Positions 1 to 9,640 of a DNA stretch of 64,000 nt are shown piece after piece. The notes under the pieces were generated by a model, which ran no database searches, was not told the origin of the DNA, and was given only the letters and a program-made list of their open reading frames with translations. How positions within the stretch are numbered: the first letter of the stretch is position 1; every line of letters starts with the position of its first letter. Origin of the DNA: Chondrus crispus (taxonomy: Eukaryota; Rhodophyta; Florideophyceae; Gigartinales; Gigartinaceae); assembly GCF_000350225.1 (NCBI RefSeq), contig NW_005178858.1, positions 225,971-289,970 of the forward strand, in the 5' to 3' direction. The translations under genes were made by a program, and so were the position numbers.

Positions 1-23
1 GTGATGATGCTATGATGGATGAT

Positions 24-86
24 TCCCCCCCACCCCCACTACACCTCCCCCCCTCCTCCCCCCCGCCACACCCTCCCCCCCCGATA
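24..86. repeat. C-rich low-complexity tract
   Basis: Runs of seven to eight C separated by short A/T interruptions. No gene is supported between position 1 and about 606; the open frames there are low-complexity by-products. Confidence 0.6.
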
Positions 87-756
87 CACTCCCCTGTCCC
101 GTGAGGACCTGGTACAACTTTTACAAACAACAACCGCCTCCGACTTGTGTGTGTGTTTTAATCCGCTTGTGACCGGGACAAGTAAATTACTGCTTCGCGC
201 GTCGCTTGTCCACATCTCTTCATCCCCACTATTGGTGAGCCCCTGTTTTCTCTACATCAACTAAATGTTACGCTGCACTGCATCACCTGCTCTATCTGGC
301 CCTTGGCCTCACTACACGGGCCCCCTTGCGTCAAGGGCTACACTGCGCACCTCATACCGTATTCAGTGAGACGCAATGCTGCAATGACAACATCAATCTT
401 CGTCCACGTGACACCTCTCAGCAACGGCCCGACACACAACACCTGCCACACGCATGCAACCTGCGCGCACTCACACCTTTCTCACCCTCGCCCTCTCGCC
501 CGTGCTAACCGTATCACCTTATTATATTGTACATACTTATACTGTAGTACGTACGTACGGAGCGAAAACGATCCGCACCCTAGGGTTGCATCAGTTGCGA
601 AACATCGCTACAGAGTAAAGTCTCGATATCGTGAACCGAAATGTGGCGCTTCCGAGCAGCCCATTGAGTTCGCCTTACCGAGGCAGTTCACGGCAGCGGA
701 ACTGCTCGTGTACACGTGTACCCTTTTTACGGGTACAGTATGATTTGGACCACACC

Positions 757-785
757 GGTGGAGACGCTCTTAGAGCGTCTCCACC
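757..785. repeat. perfect 14-bp inverted repeat centred on TTA
   Basis: 757-770 and 772-785 are exact reverse complements with one spacer base. The centre reads GACGCTC-TTA-GAGCGTC. The outward half-sites start with GAGC, like the ends of the two Harbinger-type elements in this window (GAGCAA), and TTA is a normal Harbinger target. Confidence 0.6.
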
Positions 786-906
786 AATGCCGATGATACG
801 GTCACAGGAACACAAACTCACTTTCCTTCACTCTGTCCATCGACGGGCAACGTCGACGGGCAAGGTCGACGGGCGCAATTCCATATCTGGACCACTTCAC
901 ATTGTG

Positions 907-1300
907 ATCCATCCTTCCTTTTCTTTTAATTCTGCCACATCCAGAGTCTATATCAGAAGAGTCAGCTCTCGGTCAAGCCATTGATCTTGGATTAGCGGAT
1001 TTTGGGGCATTTACTGGCATTGAGCAAGATAAATTTAACGGTGATTCAGATAGTGAGGACGATCGCTCTACTGTGCCAGCGAAAGACCGGACAGGGCGCA
1101 AACCGTCGCTTGCTCGGTATCGCGGAACATTAGAAGCTCTATCTAACGAACTCAGTTGTGTTATGACGGACGCGAATCTGGTTCAATCGGGGCTGCCTTC
1201 GAGCATCAAGTCACTTCTGTATGAGGAACAAAGCCGCGTAAGGAGGCTTCAGCGTTCGAATCTGAGGCAAAGTCGTATGGATGGCTTCTGTAGTCGTTGA
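907..1300 (+). pseudogene. 3' remnant of an unidentified gene
   Basis: An open frame of about 130 codons runs from just after a TGA near 904 to TGA at 1298-1300 without an ATG in its conserved-looking part. The product has an acidic patch (GDSDSEDD) followed by a basic helical C-terminus. Codon use looks coding, but I recognise no family. It lies inside the 609-1537 inverted-repeat unit and so may be a transposon-captured fragment or a downstream exon. Real coding status is uncertain. Confidence 0.3.
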
Positions 1301-2063
1301 TGGTTCCTTCCTAGTGCGCATTTCGGCCTCGATAAAGTGAACTCTGGGGTTTTCATGTTTTTGTATGTTCATGGTATCGCCTAGTTCATTCTATAGAGTC
1401 TAGTTCACGTTAGAAATACGAAAACGTCGATTCTGGGCCAAAAAAGCGGGGTGGCGCTTCCCTCATACTCCTTCGGTTCACTGTACCGAGACAGTTCATC
1501 ATATCAGGTACGCAGCTTATCGAGACTTTACTCTGTACACACACTTTTGGGCAGCACCACTTTGCCACGCTCCGATATCGCCCACCGCCGTTACAAAGTT
1601 ACAACCTCTCAACAGGTGTTTCCTACATTTTTTTTGATTTTATGTTGTACGGTAAGTAATAGAGTTCGTAGCATAAACATAAATAATGAGACACCACATG
1701 CGCCTACGTTAACAGCAGCGTTTAAAAGGTTGTTGCGTTCACCATTTTTTTTAAAAAAACTTCTTGTGGAGCTGGTGTAGATCCGTCTCTCGTGTCTCGC
1801 AAAGAATTATCAGAGGAATGCTTTGCCAGCGAAAAACCCCCGCTTTCTAAAGTCGGAAGACTACAGCACCTTACCAAGTATATTCCTTTACTCGGTACAT
1901 GGAATCAACACACCATGCTTCGCGACCGTGCGTCTGGTGTCTGCATTTGGTTGGAATTATTATCTTTTGCTGTCTCTCGCGCCTGCGCCCCTGCATTGCA
2001 GAGCTGGTGGCAGAAGACGAGTGTGAATTTACGGAGAGGCGGGCCTTACCGAGTGCTGTAGTG

Positions 2064-2315
2064 CTAGCAAGGTTGTTTGGGTCTTTGGAGAGTCTGGGTG
2101 TGGAGTGCGACGTGAGCAATGCCTTTTCGCACTTGAGGTCCACAAAATGAGCTTTTCTAGAAGCTAGAGGCATGACAGCGTCAAAGGCAACAACAGCAGA
2201 CTCTAATAACAGAGTTCTGGCCGGGTAGTGGTTCTGCCATCTGATTGTGCCGCTCCAAATTAGTGCCGTATTATTAGTCCTTACACAGGGCGGCACTAAT
2301 GCGTAGGGTCGACTG
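2064..2315. repeat. 252-bp dispersed repeat, copy A
   Basis: Nearly identical, at equal length and in the same orientation, to 34376-34627. On the minus strand it begins CAGTCGACCC directly after TA (plus-strand TA at 2316-2317), the arrangement of pogo/Tc1-type ends. The other end begins GCAAGG after TA (2065-2066) and is not an inverted copy. The long minus-strand open frame across it (1871-2515) contains no recognisable domain. Probably a solo transposon end or short nonautonomous derivative. Confidence 0.6.
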
Positions 2316-2608
2316 TATCTTGAATCCGAGTTCCTTGTCACCATGCAGTACCCAACCATTTTGACCGAATGCCACGGTTTCTCAACATTTCTATGATGCA
2401 ACCTTCGGATGCCCAAAGCTGAAATTGGCCCGGGGATACGCTGCTTTGCCGTAGCGATACATGTTGCAGTATGCCTGTCTCGAGTTGACAACAACAACAG
2501 AATTGCTGCCAACACATACCGCCCTCAATCAAACACAAGCAATCATTTCCATAGGTCACCCTAGGAGGCGAAAACAGAGTTGCGTGCCTTTGCCAGCTCA
2601 AGCCGCGA

Positions 2609-2628
2609 CTACTGTATTTGTACAGTAG
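2609..2628. repeat. short hairpin of TACTGTA/TACAGTA half-sites
   Basis: CTACTGTA and TACAGTAG flank a TTTG loop. It is one of many TACAGTA/TACTGTA heptamers in non-coding DNA of this window. Confidence 0.5.
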
Positions 2629-2851
2629 TCAATCGCATGGTCCACTCCAAGTCGCCGCTTGAGTGCACGAGGGGCAGAGGTTGCCTGTCGCCATATCGAT
2701 ACATTTTCGCACTTGATGATGCACGCCGTACGACGCACTCAAGCGCATGCCAGGTGGCCTGTCATATCTCGGATGCACGCGCGCGTGGTCGGCGCTGTGC
2801 ACCTCGCGCACCTGTGGCTGTTGCGTCTCTGCTATGCCGCATCATGACACC

Positions 2852-2924
2852 TTTCTCCACCAGCACCCTTACCTTGTGCTATATCGATACATCTTTGCAG
2901 TTTTCTCCATCAGCACCCTTACCT
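2852..2924. repeat. 23-bp direct repeat
   Basis: 2852-2874 and 2902-2924 differ at one position. A related ATATCGATACAT motif also recurs (about 2692 and 2881). No gene is supported between 2316 and 3050. Confidence 0.5.
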
Positions 2925-3053
2925 GATGCCTACAGTGGGTGTTGCTCATTAGTGCACACCCACGTCGTAAGCACAAAAGGTGCAGTACTCCCGATGTGCA
3001 ATAAATATGGAAGCCATTTATATATACTGTATGCGATCAAAACAGTAAAGAAG

Positions 3054-3436
3054 TCATGAATCATAGTTTTGTGTCCTCCTCTTCTTGCTCTTCTTGTTCT
3101 GCTCGCCGAATGCATCCATAAAGGCACGCTTTGCCTTGCGCAACCCGTCTGCGGCAACCAAAACCTCAGTCCGCTGTGCAAGATCCTCAACCTCCTTAAA
3201 TAAAAGGCATTTGCCTTTTTCCCCTCAGAAGGAAGGGGGATTTCTTGAACTCTGTCCTTGGCGGTATCTCTCTGTTCTAGCTTGCCTGCGCTTGACAGGA
3301 CCTCTAGCTCCCAAATACGAACTTCCTTCGTCCTTTCTAGAACATCATTAGCCAGGCAATACTGGGCATAAGCATTGTCCAAATGTGCATTAATGAGGTC
3401 CTCCCCCCCCTGTACTTGGCGCTGCTGTTGGCGCAT
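3054..3436 (-). pseudogene. frameshifted C-terminal fragment of a coiled-coil nuclear-type protein
   Basis: The minus strand reads about 80 codons from an ATG at 3436, continues in a second frame from roughly 3195 and ends at TGA 3054-3056. The second part is a charged helix ending in a KKSKKRR nuclear-localisation-like cluster. Changing frame once gives an uninterrupted charged, helical product, so I read it as one gene with an indel. A run of eight G near the start is another weak point. It lies just outside the Harbinger element (starts 3510). The shape recalls the C-terminal parts of Myb/SANT-type partner proteins of Harbinger elements, but no domain is certain. Confidence 0.35.
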
Positions 3437-3726
3437 GCAGATATACCCTAGAGGGTATGTACAAGTCTGTAACCGTCCGTTCCCGACGTAATTACCAATG
3501 TCTCCCTAAGAGCAAACCTATTATGTGGGGACAAAAATACGGACAAAATGGGTCTGACACAAATTTGTTTCTGGACCGCTGGCAGTCATCCCTATTATGT
3601 AGAACAAATGAAAACACAAAACACCCTCACGCGCTGTCATAGGGTGTAAGCACATGCACATTAGCCCTGAACACCCCCTCTCCTACCTCGTGCTCCCCCA
3701 ACCTGCGTGCAAACCGGTACGAATGG

Positions 3727-4640
3727 CGTTCAATGGGTGCATCCAGAAAATAGCACTCTAACACTTTACCATTGTATGATAGTTTCAAAAATTGATTGTC
3801 CCCACCACTCTTGCACTCCATCACTGCCCTTCCGTGGCGGTTCCACCCCAGTTGGAACATGTTGCGAACTGTACACCCACTCGCACCCTCACTCGCCGAC
3901 AACCTCCCCATCCCCTAAAATCCCAAAGCGAGCCACACCTTCCTCCTCAAACCTGGCGCCCGCATTCTGACACTGTCATCTCAACATGGCATCCCTTTTG
4001 GACGGATCCGATCCTCCCTCTCAAGCCAACCCGAACAAATCAATACTTTCCAGTTGCGTACTGCGTCCTCTTGTTTTCGGTCCCCTTCGATAAGGGCTAC
4101 CGAAGTTATATTTCAATTGTTCCTGTATAAAAAATGGAAGTATACTGTTTAGCAGTAAGGGCTTCGTGATATTGACGGATACAAGGAAGTCGGAGTCTTT
4201 CCCGAACGAGAGAAGCACGCGCCAAGGAGTGGACCGCTGTGTGCGAGGGCGAATAATGGCTGGGCGGAGGTACTTTGGGTTCTTGTTGCGATGACGGCGC
4301 TTGCGGCGCATTGTTGTCCTCCTCCGGGCGACAAGACATGTCGCCAGAGCTGCTAGCGATACTGCTAGAGCTGCCAGAGTGTGCTTGCGGCTGTTCTGAA
4401 AGGGCATTGGCGAAGCGGGCATCACCGACAGCTCGAGAGAGGGGTCTTGGAATGTGGAACTCCAGTGCGCAAGGATGGAATGGGAAGTGGTGCGGGAGTG
4501 GTGGAGTGGAGAGGGGTCGAGAGGGCTTGATCAGATGGTCAAAAGTAGTCAGCCGGCGACCACTTTATCAGTCGCTGATTGGTCAAAAAAGTAGTCGAGT
4601 GATACAGTGTTATTTTCTGGATGCACCCAATGAACATGCA
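3727..4640. repeat. inverted repeat pair in the Harbinger left arm
   Basis: About 3728-3761 and 4599-4633 are reverse complements with few mismatches; the shared core is TGGGTGCATCCAGAAAATA. The roughly 0.85 kb between them contains no convincing gene. It may be a nested small element or an extended subterminal repeat; no target duplication was identified. Confidence 0.4.
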
Positions 4641-4748
4641 AAATGATCCGCTCTTTTGCTTGAATGCAGGTCTGTGTGTCATAAAGATGTTCTGTGCACC
4701 ATTGGGCTACAATGCGCTGACAAAAGGGGCAATCCTAAGCCCCAAATG

Positions 4749-4824
4749 CTCACTGAAGTGCGCATTTGGCAACTTTACGCATTTCTTGAAAACTGTCAAG
4801 TTCTCACTTAAGTGCGCATTTGGC
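4749..4824. repeat. 22-bp direct repeat near the transposase gene
   Basis: 4749-4770 and 4803-4824 share CTCACT.AAGTGCGCATTTGGC with one mismatch. They sit about 280 bp upstream of the transposase start and could be binding sites for the transposase or its Myb-like partner (inference). Confidence 0.45.
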
Positions 4825-5105
4825 GTACTAGGGATATGGCATCGAAAACTACGTAGCGATATACCGTCATGGGCTACTCATTTTTTGGCGGGAACCTGTT
4901 CTGCCTTCTTGCCCACTTGTAATCTTCTAATTCGATTGATCGATTTGTTCCCGGCACAAACTTCTGAACAATATAGAGCTTACGCCAAAAAGAAAATGAG
5001 AAATTAATTTGCAAATTTCAGCAACCCTGAATGCTGAAATGTGATACAGAAATGTAATGTGTGAAATCTGAAATAGGGCTTACGCTGCAATAAACCGGAA
5101 GGCAC

Positions 5106-6368
5106 ATGAGTATCACAGCGAGTATTACATACACAAGGGTCGGCTGGGGTGGACGACGCGAGTGCCTCACCACTGCAAACATGGCTCCATGCAGACAAAA
5201 GGACTACGCCACAAGTGCGACAAGAAAACGGTGTTCCGATTCTCGTGCCGTGCTGCAAGCCATTGCGCGACGTCGACAACGCAATCGAGAGTCTCTACCA
5301 TCTTCCACCCGCCTTCTTCTCCAAGTTACCGGAGTGTACGTCCACCACCGCAGTGACTACATACACTGCATTACTCGCCGCAACCGCATCTCCACAACTG
5401 ATTTTACATTTAATTTCAATGCGTTTAGCGACCTGGAGTGTCTTCTGCATTTTAGATTTCGCTCAGAGCACCTCATAACAATGATGAAGGTGATGGGATG
5501 GCCGTTAGAAAAGACCTGCACTCGTCGCAACCGGTACTCAGTCACACCAATTCTGTCTTGCTGCGTTGTATTGAAACGGCTGGCGACACCTGCGAGGTGG
5601 ACTGACATGGAGCTTTTGTTTGGCAAACATGCGCCACAGCTATCCGAGATTCTTTGGGAGGCTGTTGAGCACCTCGTGCAGGAACGACAGCATCTGATTA
5701 CGTCTCCCTTGGACAAAGACTTTATGGAAGAGAGATTGCCGATGTACGCAGAGGCCATTTATGCGAAAGGAAGCGCGATGGACAACTGTGTTGGCTTTAT
5801 TGACGGCACAGTGCTGGCTATAGCTCGCCCGAAGGGTAATTTAGCGCAACGAGTAGTGTATAACGGCCACAAGAGGAAGCACGCGCTAAAGTACCAGGCT
5901 GTAAATACGCCTGACGGCATGATTCAGCATGTGTACGGTCCACTAGAAGGGCGCCGCCACGATTGGACCTTGTATATACGAAGCGAGCTTGACGAAACAA
6001 TTCCTTCGGTCCTAGAGGCGAACGGTGTAAGATACAGTTTATACGGTGACTCTGGATACAACCCCAGATGGTTTATGGAGGTCCCTTTTCAAGGTTCAAA
6101 CCTCTCTCCAGCCCAGCGAGCTTTCAACACGTCTATGTCTGCAGTGCGCATAACCGTTGAATGGATATTCAAGGAGATCAAGATGCACTTCGCGACCGTG
6201 GACTTCAAGCGCAAAATGAAGATCAACGAGGCACCCATTGGACTGCTTTACCTATCCTCTATGATACTGTCAAACTTTCGGAACTGCCTATATCCAAACC
6301 AGATATCCCGCTACTTCAAATGTACCCCTCCAACTCTTGAGGAATATGTTTTTCACAAAGGCGAATGA
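5106..6368 (+). CDS. PIF/Harbinger DDE transposase
   Basis: A 420-residue product matching the DDE_Tnp_4 (Harbinger nuclease) family. Visible motifs are GFIDGT (catalytic Asp233), GRRHDW, YGDSGY (Asp315) and RITVEWIF (catalytic Glu352), in the usual order and spacing. The N-terminal 100 residues are basic and less typical, so translation may start at a later Met or after an upstream exon; the conserved part begins near residue 103. The enzyme would cut the element's GAGCAA ends and join them into TWA targets, working with the Myb-like protein encoded downstream on the other strand. No frameshift or stop is seen. Confidence 0.9.
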   Translation: MSITASITYTRVGWGGRRECLTTANMAPCRQKDYATSATRKRCSDSRAVLQAIARRRQRNRESLPSSTRLLLQVTGVYVHHRSDYIHCITRRNRISTTDFTFNFNAFSDLECLLHFRFRSEHLITMMKVMGWPLEKTCTRRNRYSVTPILSCCVVLKRLATPARWTDMELLFGKHAPQLSEILWEAVEHLVQERQHLITSPLDKDFMEERLPMYAEAIYAKGSAMDNCVGFIDGTVLAIARPKGNLAQRVVYNGHKRKHALKYQAVNTPDGMIQHVYGPLEGRRHDWTLYIRSELDETIPSVLEANGVRYSLYGDSGYNPRWFMEVPFQGSNLSPAQRAFNTSMSAVRITVEWIFKEIKMHFATVDFKRKMKINEAPIGLLYLSSMILSNFRNCLYPNQISRYFKCTPPTLEEYVFHKGE

Positions 6369-6544
6369 TGCGTCACCGACGGAAAGTTTTGTTGCTGTCC
6401 GCGAGGACCGGGGTGTGGAGCGGAGCCCCACCCCAAAACGGTTTTATGGCGTTTTACGGTATCTACAGCATTAATACGGGTGTTATAAGGCGTGAAATGG
6501 TGCTCTGGGCGGTTAGAAAGGCTTCGAGGCACTTTTTGTAAAGT

Positions 6545-7372
6545 TTACTTGTTTCGGTTAAATGCATCTATCATGGCCTTGAACTTTTCAAGCTCTAACT
6601 TTTGGAGCTCTACGCGCTCCTCACGGCGTTCACGTCGCTCTATTTCGCGCTCTTGTCTGCGCTCATCGCGCTCTCGCCCTCGATCGGCACGGTCTTCTAC
6701 TGCCTTCTCACGCTCAAAAGCAAGACGCTCACGATCAAGATCTACGCGTGCAAGATCTGCGTCTTTCAAATGCTCACCGAACCTGTCCATCTCCGTTTCG
6801 AGAAGTGCAGTTTGTCTCTTCTTTCGCTTTTTCGCAGTACTTGAGGGCTCCTCGTCGCATACCTCTGTGGTGTTATCATCGTCATCGCTCTTGTTTTTGC
6901 GCTTCGTCGCCAAGTCAACCAAGACCTGTCCCATTCTTTCCTTGTCTTCTTCTTTCCTCTTTTGGGCTGTCTTAGCAGCCTTCTTTTGCACGTCCAAGTC
7001 ATCGTGTGCTTCTCTCATAGTCATCAGAAGGTCAGCTAGCTCTCCCATTTCACCCCCACCAACACCAGACAATCGCTGGTTAGCATTGTCGGCATGATCG
7101 TAGTCCTTTTGTAGCCTCTTGTACCTGTCCTGCACCGCCTTCCAACTTACATTTTTGCCTTCTGTATCGAATGCCGGATTCGCTGAAGTCTTCGACGCGG
7201 CCACCTCAAATAGCTTCTTTGTTTCACCAAAAGCTGCAGTGTGCGCCCTAGATGCAGCCACCTCTCGCGCAATGACGAGATCCTGCGCAGCAGTAAAGCG
7301 AGAGCTTCTGCCAGGTTTTGCAGTTGCCTGTGAATCGGTCTCGCTCGTCTTATCTTGGATTACTTCAGCCAT
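6545..7372 (-). CDS. Harbinger Myb/SANT-like DNA-binding protein
   Basis: The second gene of the Harbinger element. I use the first in-frame ATG at 7370-7372 (275 residues). The N-terminal third (SSRFTAAQDLVIAREV... and VSWKAVQDRYKRL) has the trihelix/Myb-SANT look of the DNA-binding partners that carry Harbinger transposase to the nucleus and to its sites. The rest is a highly charged helix: a lysine-rich stretch with acidic DDDD, then a long E/R coiled coil ending in KLELEKFKAMIDAFNRNK. It converges on the transposase gene with about 175 bp between the stops. Domain placement is by eye; the role is inferred from element architecture. Confidence 0.75.
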   Translation of the reverse strand: MAEVIQDKTSETDSQATAKPGRSSRFTAAQDLVIAREVAASRAHTAAFGETKKLFEVAASKTSANPAFDTEGKNVSWKAVQDRYKRLQKDYDHADNANQRLSGVGGGEMGELADLLMTMREAHDDLDVQKKAAKTAQKRKEEDKERMGQVLVDLATKRKNKSDDDDNTTEVCDEEPSSTAKKRKKRQTALLETEMDRFGEHLKDADLARVDLDRERLAFEREKAVEDRADRGRERDERRQEREIERRERREERVELQKLELEKFKAMIDAFNRNK

Positions 7373-7753
7373 GTTTTTTCCCGATGAGAGGATCCTGTCC
7401 CTGTCGCGCAACTGTCTTCTTCCAATTTATCCCCCGCGGAAAATAGGACAGCTGTCACATTGCTTTCCTCACATCTTTGCAGAAAGGTCTTCACTAACTG
7501 GTCACAATTCCGCATCTTTGATCACATGCTTTCTACAGATTTCTGCAATAAAGCTTTCAGTGTAATTTTGTTTGAAGAATTCTGCTTCAAATTTTACAGA
7601 AGTATGCCTGCGTAAGCTCCCTAATATCTGATGCGGACGTTCCGAGATTTGTGCGCAAGAACAAATTTGACTTTTATCTTTCCCATAATAGGGCTTCCAA
7701 ATTTCAGGGACAAAACAAATTTGTTCTTTGTTCCCACAATAGGGTTGCTCTAA

Positions 7754-8467
7754 TTGCCAATATACATTTTCGTGAAAATTTCGGTTTGTAACGCCTCCTT
7801 CCGAACGCATTTGCGGTAAAGTTAGTTTTGCTATGTGACATGCACCCGAAACGGAGCGTAGCAATATGATAACCAGTATTTGCCAATTATGCACTTGTCG
7901 TAAAATGACTGGTGCTTTTGAGTGTTGTTTAGTGGAATTGTGTCTTGCCGCTGCTGCTTGACCTGAAAAGCGGCTAACACCACTCGAGTTGAGGTGTTTG
8001 GATGGTGAATATGAAAGACGTTGGAAAATCAGGGCTAGTCATTGGGACAGACGGTAAAGTTCTATCTTTGTCTTTATCCCTATCTGTTTGTCCCCCAGCT
8101 GTCCTACTCGAAGGATCCATAGAAGTGTACTATAGATGCCGTATGATAACTTGAGCTGCCAATTACAGTACGTGAGACAGATATGCTTTCGCAGTTTGAC
8201 TTGAGCTCCGCCACCAAATCTCCCGAAACTTAGCGTATCTGTACGGTTCGTGGAGACGTGCTTTCTACCCACCTTCTGGTTGGCGCAGCTTGCAACCACT
8301 CCAGACAGCCACTCACCCAGATCTGCATCACGCAACCGTCTCACGACTGCCAGAAAATCACAACGCTTCTTCCATCTTCACGCACAGCTGTCGCAGACAG
8401 GACTCTCTACCCTTCGAAGGATATCTTACCTACCTACATTGCGTTACAACAAGTTCATGTTTGTGTG
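7754..8467. other. intergenic DNA upstream of the metallothionein-like gene
   Basis: No gene is supported here. The stretch between the Harbinger right end and the putative TATA box should contain the metallothionein promoter. I saw no clear metal-response element. Confidence 0.4.
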
Positions 8468-8475
8468 TATTTAAG
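8468..8475 (+). promoter_or_regulatory. TATA-like element of the metallothionein-like gene
   Basis: TATTTAAG lies about 140 bp before the ATG at 8616. It is followed by a pyrimidine-rich leader (CCCTCCTCTTCCCTCTCCACC and similar), which fits a strongly transcribed short gene. Assignment is by position only. Confidence 0.4.
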
Positions 8476-8615
8476 AGACGGCACCGTCTGCCCACCCTCC
8501 TCTTCCCTCTCCACCCTCATCTTCCCTCTCCACACATTCAGTCTACACATTTCAATCAACCGCACCAGCGTTAATCCCTTGCTTCACTCATACCTTGCTC
8601 TTTGCTCTCTTCAAC

Positions 8616-8696
8616 ATGGCTGGCTGCAACTGCGGGTGCAAGTGTGGCACCACGTGCAAGTGCAAGAACTGCCAATGCCCCAAGACTGGCAAATAG
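8616..8696 (+). CDS. 26-residue metallothionein-like protein
   Basis: ATG at 8616 to TAG at 8694-8696. Of 26 residues, eight are cysteine, in four CxC pairs (C4/C6, C8/C10, C14/C16, C19/C21). There are several lysines and no aromatic residues or histidine, the signature of a metallothionein that binds Cu(I), Zn or Cd through thiolate clusters in the cytosol. Length and CxC layout resemble the very short copper metallothioneins of fungi such as Neurospora rather than the 60-80-residue algal or plant types. The ATG context (TCAACATGG) is good, with a TATA-like box and pyrimidine-rich leader upstream. It is a stand-alone gene between two transposons. A chance ORF with this cysteine spacing is unlikely, but expression is unproven. 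Confidence 0.75.
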   Translation: MAGCNCGCKCGTTCKCKNCQCPKTGK

Positions 8697-9640
8697 GCTC
8701 GGAACCCCGTGGGCGAACGCCGTTCTGCTCTTGACCGAGGAACTATGCGTCTTCCCCCACTTCTCTGCGCCTGAATAGGGCTAGGGTGCACGGACCAAGT
8801 AGGCTTGTTTTCGTTAGAGATTCTATCTGCAAAGTAAAACTAGTTTGTCACTGAGCTCACCTGTCTTGATCCGGTTTGCGTCTGTAGGATTTGTTTTGAC
8901 TATGTTTCTGCATGTGTCTCAGATATCACAACGAAAACGACCACTTCTTCCATACCTGCATTACTAATGTTCCGCGTGAGTAGTGCGGCCGTCGAGAGTT
9001 GCATGCCCTTTCCTTCACGAGCGCCAGCCACAGCACCGACTCGTGAAAGTGTAGCCGTATGATGCCAGTTGCTACAGTACCCTCGGTACAGTACATTTCC
9101 TTCAATTATATTGGCTAGATAGCAGAGTGGTTGTGCATAAGATTGCAAATCTTAAAAAGTTGCGAGCCGGGACTGTTCTACAGTACATTAGCCCAGGGCG
9201 AAAGACGGGGGTGTTGTGCACACGTGGCAGCTGGGATCGGACGGCATCCTTCGACTAACGAGAGCGCTAGCTTTACGGCCGTTCAGGGCCGTTTGACTCA
9301 GTGTACTTACGTCACCACGACGTCGTCGGGGCGCGTTTTCCGTTGCGTCTACAATGCGGCTCACGTCTGCGGGAAGTGTGAATCGCATAGCCCGTGCCCC
9401 CGCGATTTCATTAAATCATGTTTCTGCGCGCAATTGCGCGCAAAAACTGCCAGATAATGCTGCAAAATGAAAAAATCACCACTTCGGCCTTCTTCAGGCG
9501 ACCCACCGATAATCGCGATCAACCATCGAAATCGAGATCCCCCATGCCTTCCTAGGGTCCCTGTAGCCCATCTCCATCATGGCGATGTAACGTGTAAGTC
9601 GTGGCTACCATTGTCTGAAGTCGTTTCTTCATGAAGAATC
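8697..9640. other. intergenic DNA, no gene recognised
   Basis: Contains three TACAGTA heptamers (9073, 9087, 9179) and short unsupported open frames. Nothing else stands out. Confidence 0.4.

Larger units (their letters stand above)
609..1537. repeat. unit bounded by a perfect 20-bp inverted repeat
   Basis: Positions 609-628 and 1518-1537 are exact reverse complements over 20 bp. Just inside, 643-695 and 1452-1499 share a diverged direct similarity (both open with GTGGCGCTTCC and contain CCGAG.CAGTTCA). The enclosed 0.9 kb holds the tail of a possible gene at 907-1300. It could be a degenerate nonautonomous DNA transposon; no transposase or target duplication was identified. Confidence 0.4.
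3510..7750. mobile_element. complete PIF/Harbinger DNA transposon (about 4.24 kb)
   Basis: Both ends are visible. The left end starts GAGCAAACCTATT at 3510; the right end, read outward-in on the minus strand from 7750, starts GAGCAACCCTATT. Each is flanked by TAA (3507-3509 and 7751-7753), the 3-bp duplication typical of Harbinger (TWA). Subterminal ACAAATTTGT and CCCTATTATG motifs recur at both ends. Inside are the two genes expected of an autonomous element: a DDE transposase (+) and a Myb/SANT-like partner (-), converging tail to tail. Both frames are open, so the copy may be recently active. Confidence 0.85.

Noticed and set aside
1871..2515. 214-codon minus-strand frame across the 252-bp repeat
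   Set aside because: No domain, and the repeated part is better explained as a transposon end with TA-CAGT; composition is not protein-like.
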